From a virus, in the IMG/VR virus record IMGVR_UViG_3300046787_000399, positions 1 to 41,414 of that record: a stretch of DNA of 41,414 nucleotides; one strand, 5' to 3'. Position 1 is the first letter of the stretch. The number at the start of each line of letters is the position of its first letter. Made by a program: the position numbers and the translations under genes. The notes under the pieces were generated by a model. It was not told the DNA's origin. It did not search any database and saw only the letters and a list, made by a program, of their open reading frames with translations. Shown piece after piece: positions 38,338-41,414 of this stretch.

Positions 38338-38435
38338 TTGTAGATAAACGGATCTCGTTTGCGCAACTCTTTGAGTTTTTTACGATAACGAATTTCCAAT
38401 GTGATTCGTGCCCATAGTCGTTGGATCCAATTCAT
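38334..38435 (-). CDS. Micro-protein, 33 residues, basic
   Basis: ATG on the minus strand at 38435 overlaps the stop of the upstream gene (ATGA), and its TGA overlaps the carbamoyltransferase ATG (ATGA). Sequence starts MNWIQRLWARITLEIRYRKK and ends in KRDPFIYK: an amphipathic, strongly basic helix. Exact overlaps on both sides support translation. Possibly membrane-associated or a partner of the carbamoyltransferase. Confidence 0.65.
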   Translation of the reverse strand: MNWIQRLWARITLEIRYRKKLKELRKRDPFIYK

Positions 38436-39475
38436 TTCAATTCCTTTATTTGTTGATCAGCGTAATCTGGATTGCGCCAGTCATATGTGTATGTAGCTGT
38501 TGTTTTGCCTATTTGAATTTTATACACATCCAAGTGCTGTGCTAATTGTGCCCAGATCTTTTGATAGTCCGCAGTACCAAAGCTTTTGATCAAATTCACT
38601 TGTGCTACTTTGGGGTGGCCTATTGTGAGACTTTTGTCTTCAGGATCAAATCCATTGGCAGTTAGCCATTCTCTAAACTCAACTAGTTTCTTTTGTTGCC
38701 ACGGGTACGCACCAGGATCACGGGCCCATTCAATATCAAAGTCGCCTGCGGCTTGTGTTTGTGCTCGCAAGGATGTTGTAGTCAACTCACTAAGTCTTGA
38801 ATCCCTGCCTTCGTCATTGAATACTTCCCAATGCGCTTTGCCTACAGCTTTGTTGACGCCCACATACACTCCGCCCAGTTGTCGATTGATTGTTTCAATA
38901 CCAAACAGTTCATAGTCTTCAGGATCTAGTTCAAATCTTGGTGCTCGTAACCAACACATGAGTTGACTGGGTCGACGCCACTCGGGCGCTTGTACTGCTT
39001 TACGCATACTCAACACTAGACTCTCTAGTTCATGACACAACAAATTCAATTGTCGAATATGCCATCTAGTATGATCGTCAGCTGCGGTGTAGTAAGGACT
39101 CATTGCCCCTGACACGCCCTGTAAATCTTCAAAGTATCTATGCAACCAATTCATGCGTTCATGGTTGATGTCTAGGTCTGGTTGTATTACTGATGCTACT
39201 GTGTATTCAGGACAGTCAATGCGGTATCCCAAATTGGCTTGATTAACTGCATTGATACTACGATTGATTTCACCGCAAATGTATTCTGCAGTTCTTTCAC
39301 TTTCGGTCCAGCCCAGCCAACAATAGTTTTTTTCCAAATGATATTGATTCTCTACCAATTCTGTTAGAGCAGCCAACCATTTTTGGCCTAGGCTGCTGTT
39401 GTACACATCAATGTAAACTGGTAATAAACTACCAGTGCGATTGCTTCGCAATGTAATTGTGATTTTGTTACTCAA
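38432..39475 (-). CDS. Unknown protein, 347 residues
   Basis: The only usable start is TTG at 39475 (no ATG or GTG before residue 100), eight bases inside the preceding radical SAM gene. Soluble, alpha/beta, many Trp/Tyr; no Cys cluster, P-loop or membrane helix. Blocks such as GDFDIEWARDPGAYPW, KLVEFREWLTANGFDPED and VAQVNLIKSFG look conserved in type but I cannot name a family. Position between a radical SAM enzyme and a carbamoyltransferase makes it a candidate member of the same pathway. Confidence 0.65.
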   Translation of the reverse strand: MSNKITITLRSNRTGSLLPVYIDVYNSSLGQKWLAALTELVENQYHLEKNYCWLGWTESERTAEYICGEINRSINAVNQANLGYRIDCPEYTVASVIQPDLDINHERMNWLHRYFEDLQGVSGAMSPYYTAADDHTRWHIRQLNLLCHELESLVLSMRKAVQAPEWRRPSQLMCWLRAPRFELDPEDYELFGIETINRQLGGVYVGVNKAVGKAHWEVFNDEGRDSRLSELTTTSLRAQTQAAGDFDIEWARDPGAYPWQQKKLVEFREWLTANGFDPEDKSLTIGHPKVAQVNLIKSFGTADYQKIWAQLAQHLDVYKIQIGKTTATYTYDWRNPDYADQQIKELK

Positions 39476-40766
39476 TTTGATCCCACCATTCTTTCACCGC
39501 TGGTTTTGCACTCAAAATTTCTGCCATAGAAGTTGAGGCTGTGCGTATGCTTTCTAATTTTAACACACGAGCTTTGCCTTGTACAAGAGCCTGACGATAT
39601 GTATCTGGCCATTGTTCCTCAAACGTGGGTCGTGTTTTTAACTGTGAGAGCACATCACGCATGCTGGCAATAGTACACTCAGCAATTAACTCATCTAACC
39701 AAGGATCCAGCAAGGATCTAGGCAGTGCAAGCGGACTCATTACAATGCTGGGCTCAAAGCTGAATATCACTTTGCTCAGTAACTCTACATCATATTGTTT
39801 TGCCATGCTTTGTATGTTGCCAACTTCAAACATGCCCGGCAGTGTGAGGGTAAAGTCCAGCCGCATTTGTCTACGGTTGCGCTGATGCTTTAATCCTGCT
39901 TCGAAGTTTTGGCAGAATTGTTGATAGTCGAGTCCGGTTCGGATGTATTCTCCAATCGCTCCTGTGCCGTCGATGCTAGCGCAAATCTGCCAATCGCGTA
40001 CATGGTCCAAAATATCCCTATATAGATTAATACCACGATAGTCAATACGGCTAAGATTGGTGTTATATCTTGCATACACACGCCCTCCATCATTTAATTC
40101 AACAATACGCTGCATATAGCGCCAGTGTTGTTCATACATGAGTGGTTCACCACCTACCCAGTACACTTCTTCTACTCGATGCTGTTCTACCGCCTGAGCA
40201 AACTCCTGTTCAACTTGATCCTCTTGAAAGGCTCGAATCTGCGGTCGGATATCTGCTCGCATCCAATTGTTTTTTGGATTTGCCCAATGCACCATGTCAT
40301 GAGATTTTTCTTCAGCTTCCCACGAGCTGGACAACATGTCTCCACAAGTTCTACATTTGAAGTTGCAAAGGTTGCTAAATCTATAATCCCAGCTAACAGG
40401 CTGCATTGTGGTAGCTCCACTGGCATCAGTTGTGGCATACACCTCCGGTAATTTGTGCGCAAACAAGTGTCCAAAGTAATCTCTGTACACTGAGGTATTT
40501 AACAGTTTGCTATTGCACACATCACACTCGGGCAGGGTTTCTCCAGCCATCATTCTTTTACGCACACTCTTCATGTGGTCACTATTCCAGTGCTGTTCTA
40601 GTGTTACAGGAATATAACTGCCTGTGCCAGATGCAGTATCTATGTACTGTTCAAAATTCTGTGCAGGCTCGCGGCTGGCACAGCACAATCGTCGCTCAGT
40701 TTGTGGAGAAAGATATGTGTGTGTCCAAGGCGCAAGGCACAAGGTATCAGGCTTTGGAGTAGTCAT
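39468..40766 (-). CDS. Radical SAM protein with N-terminal twitch domain
   Basis: 432 residues from the ATG at 40766; a TTG two codons upstream is possible. N-terminal LCLAPWTHTYLSP (Cys-10), LCCAS (28, 29) and PECDVC (81, 84) form the twitch-type cluster; the radical SAM cluster CNFKCRTC is at Cys-134, -138, -141, followed by VYWVGGEPLMYE. Same group as the protein at 35588 but clearly diverged. Starts 20 bases inside the upstream radical SAM gene. Confidence 0.9.
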   Translation of the reverse strand: MTTPKPDTLCLAPWTHTYLSPQTERRLCCASREPAQNFEQYIDTASGTGSYIPVTLEQHWNSDHMKSVRKRMMAGETLPECDVCNSKLLNTSVYRDYFGHLFAHKLPEVYATTDASGATTMQPVSWDYRFSNLCNFKCRTCGDMLSSSWEAEEKSHDMVHWANPKNNWMRADIRPQIRAFQEDQVEQEFAQAVEQHRVEEVYWVGGEPLMYEQHWRYMQRIVELNDGGRVYARYNTNLSRIDYRGINLYRDILDHVRDWQICASIDGTGAIGEYIRTGLDYQQFCQNFEAGLKHQRNRRQMRLDFTLTLPGMFEVGNIQSMAKQYDVELLSKVIFSFEPSIVMSPLALPRSLLDPWLDELIAECTIASMRDVLSQLKTRPTFEEQWPDTYRQALVQGKARVLKLESIRTASTSMAEILSAKPAVKEWWDQIE

Positions 40767-41414
40767 AGTCAATTAAGGCAGCAAACTCAGGTTCTACAGT
40801 GGCTAAATTTTGTCCGCGCTTGCGATCCAGATCTCGAATTTTCATTCGCAACATAAAGCCATCTGTTGATGCACCCTTGCGCATGAAATCACATATGCGG
40901 TCAAACTCGTCGCGCCATTGAGCTGGAATGTTGGCTGATTCTAAATGTAATATAATTTCATTCTTGGCTGATTCAGGCAATGTAGCAATGCTAAAGTACC
41001 AAGCATCATGCATCATGTTCCAGTACACAAAATCAAATCCTTGTGTGGCTATCCACTGTGCCAGTTGATCAATGTAGCGCACATTGAATACGTTTACGGT
41101 ACTGCAACACTGCAAACGAATGTTGGTGTGCTGTTCCCTCAGCAGTTTGAATCTAGCTAGATTTTGTTCTACTTCAGCAAACACTGCGTTGGTACGCTGA
41201 TATTCAAATCTAGCACCTAAATCATCAATGCTGAATGCTATTTCCACTGTTTTGAAATGCTTCCAAATTTCAATAGCTTGTTCAGGATACTGTGTACCAT
41301 TGGTGTTGTAGTGGATTTCTACTTGGTGTGCAATACCACGGTCCACAATACCTTGCAACATAGCAAAGTGTTGTTCGATCATGAATGGTTCACCACCAGT
41401 AAATTCAATGTAAC
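40747..41414 (-). CDS. Radical SAM protein, C-terminal part (cut by window edge)
   Basis: The frame runs to the window end: YIEFTGGEPFMIEQHFAM at the edge contains the GGE motif of radical SAM proteins, so the CxxxCxxC cluster lies beyond 41414. Visible part about 222 residues with HYNTNGTQYPE, FSIDDLGARFEYQR and YWNMMHDAWYF, all typical of the barrel. No C-terminal SPASM cysteines are visible. First visible gene of a minus-strand operon of at least six genes. Confidence 0.85.
   Translation of the reverse strand, partial: YIEFTGGEPFMIEQHFAMLQGIVDRGIAHQVEIHYNTNGTQYPEQAIEIWKHFKTVEIAFSIDDLGARFEYQRTNAVFAEVEQNLARFKLLREQHTNIRLQCCSTVNVFNVRYIDQLAQWIATQGFDFVYWNMMHDAWYFSIATLPESAKNEIILHLESANIPAQWRDEFDRICDFMRKGASTDGFMLRMKIRDLDRKRGQNLATVEPEFAALIDYDYSKA

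Overview
The window looks like part of a large double-stranded DNA tailed phage of a Gram-negative, probably proteobacterial, host. The reasons are tightly packed genes with many ATGA and TAATG stop/start overlaps, dozens of small proteins of unknown function, two tRNA genes with encoded CCA, and typical large-phage genes: release factor, thyX, RNA ligase, polynucleotide kinase, ppGpp hydrolase and MoxR/VWA pair. At least eleven strong sigma70-type promoters are visible, most with an extended -10 (TGnTATAAT). No capsid, tail, terminase or replication gene lies here. The phage assignment is an inference; a large plasmid is less likely.

Layout. 1-2.2 kb: the 3' part of an RF1-type release factor, a tRNA-Leu(CAA) with an unusually short variable loop, an RNase H-like protein, a roughly 360-base non-coding stretch with promoter and hairpins, a coiled-coil protein and tRNA-Thr(GGT). 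2.2-5.6 kb: an operon with two stand-alone asparagine-synthetase-like PP-loop enzymes and small unknowns, closed by a strong terminator. 5.7-12.5 kb: host-takeover genes expressed from sigma70 promoters: zinc-motif protein, RNA polymerase omega homologue, S-adenosylhomocysteine hydrolase, phosphatase, kinase, metallophosphoesterase, ppGpp hydrolase, RNA ligase and small proteins. 12.6-13.8 kb: a lone inverted glycosyltransferase-like gene. 13.9-15.2 kb: small HTH-like protein and MoxR AAA+ ATPase. 15.3-17.8 kb: B12-type radical SAM enzyme and small genes. 17.9-25 kb: promoter-rich block with the HExxH/VWA partner of MoxR, micro-membrane proteins, SPFH lipoprotein, thyX and phage unknowns.

25-41.4 kb is a biosynthesis and modification region: NAD-dependent epimerase, DegT-type aminotransferase, a 1073-residue protein built of tandem repeats of about 66 residues, two more glycosyltransferase-like proteins, an amidinotransferase, five radical SAM proteins (one cut by the window edge), a NodU/CmcH-type carbamoyltransferase and a conserved unknown. 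With the radical SAM enzyme at 15.6 kb there are six radical SAM proteins.

How they may work together (inference): the right-hand third looks like a pathway that makes and attaches modified sugars or modified residues, with sugar dehydration or epimerisation, transamination, amidination, carbamoylation, radical chemistry and glycosyl transfer, perhaps for virion decoration. The phage SAH hydrolase would remove the S-adenosylhomocysteine produced if some of these enzymes, or phage methylases elsewhere, use SAM as a methyl donor. The left half reprograms transcription (omega), translation (tRNAs, RF1), stringent response (ppGpp hydrolase) and RNA repair (kinase, ligase).
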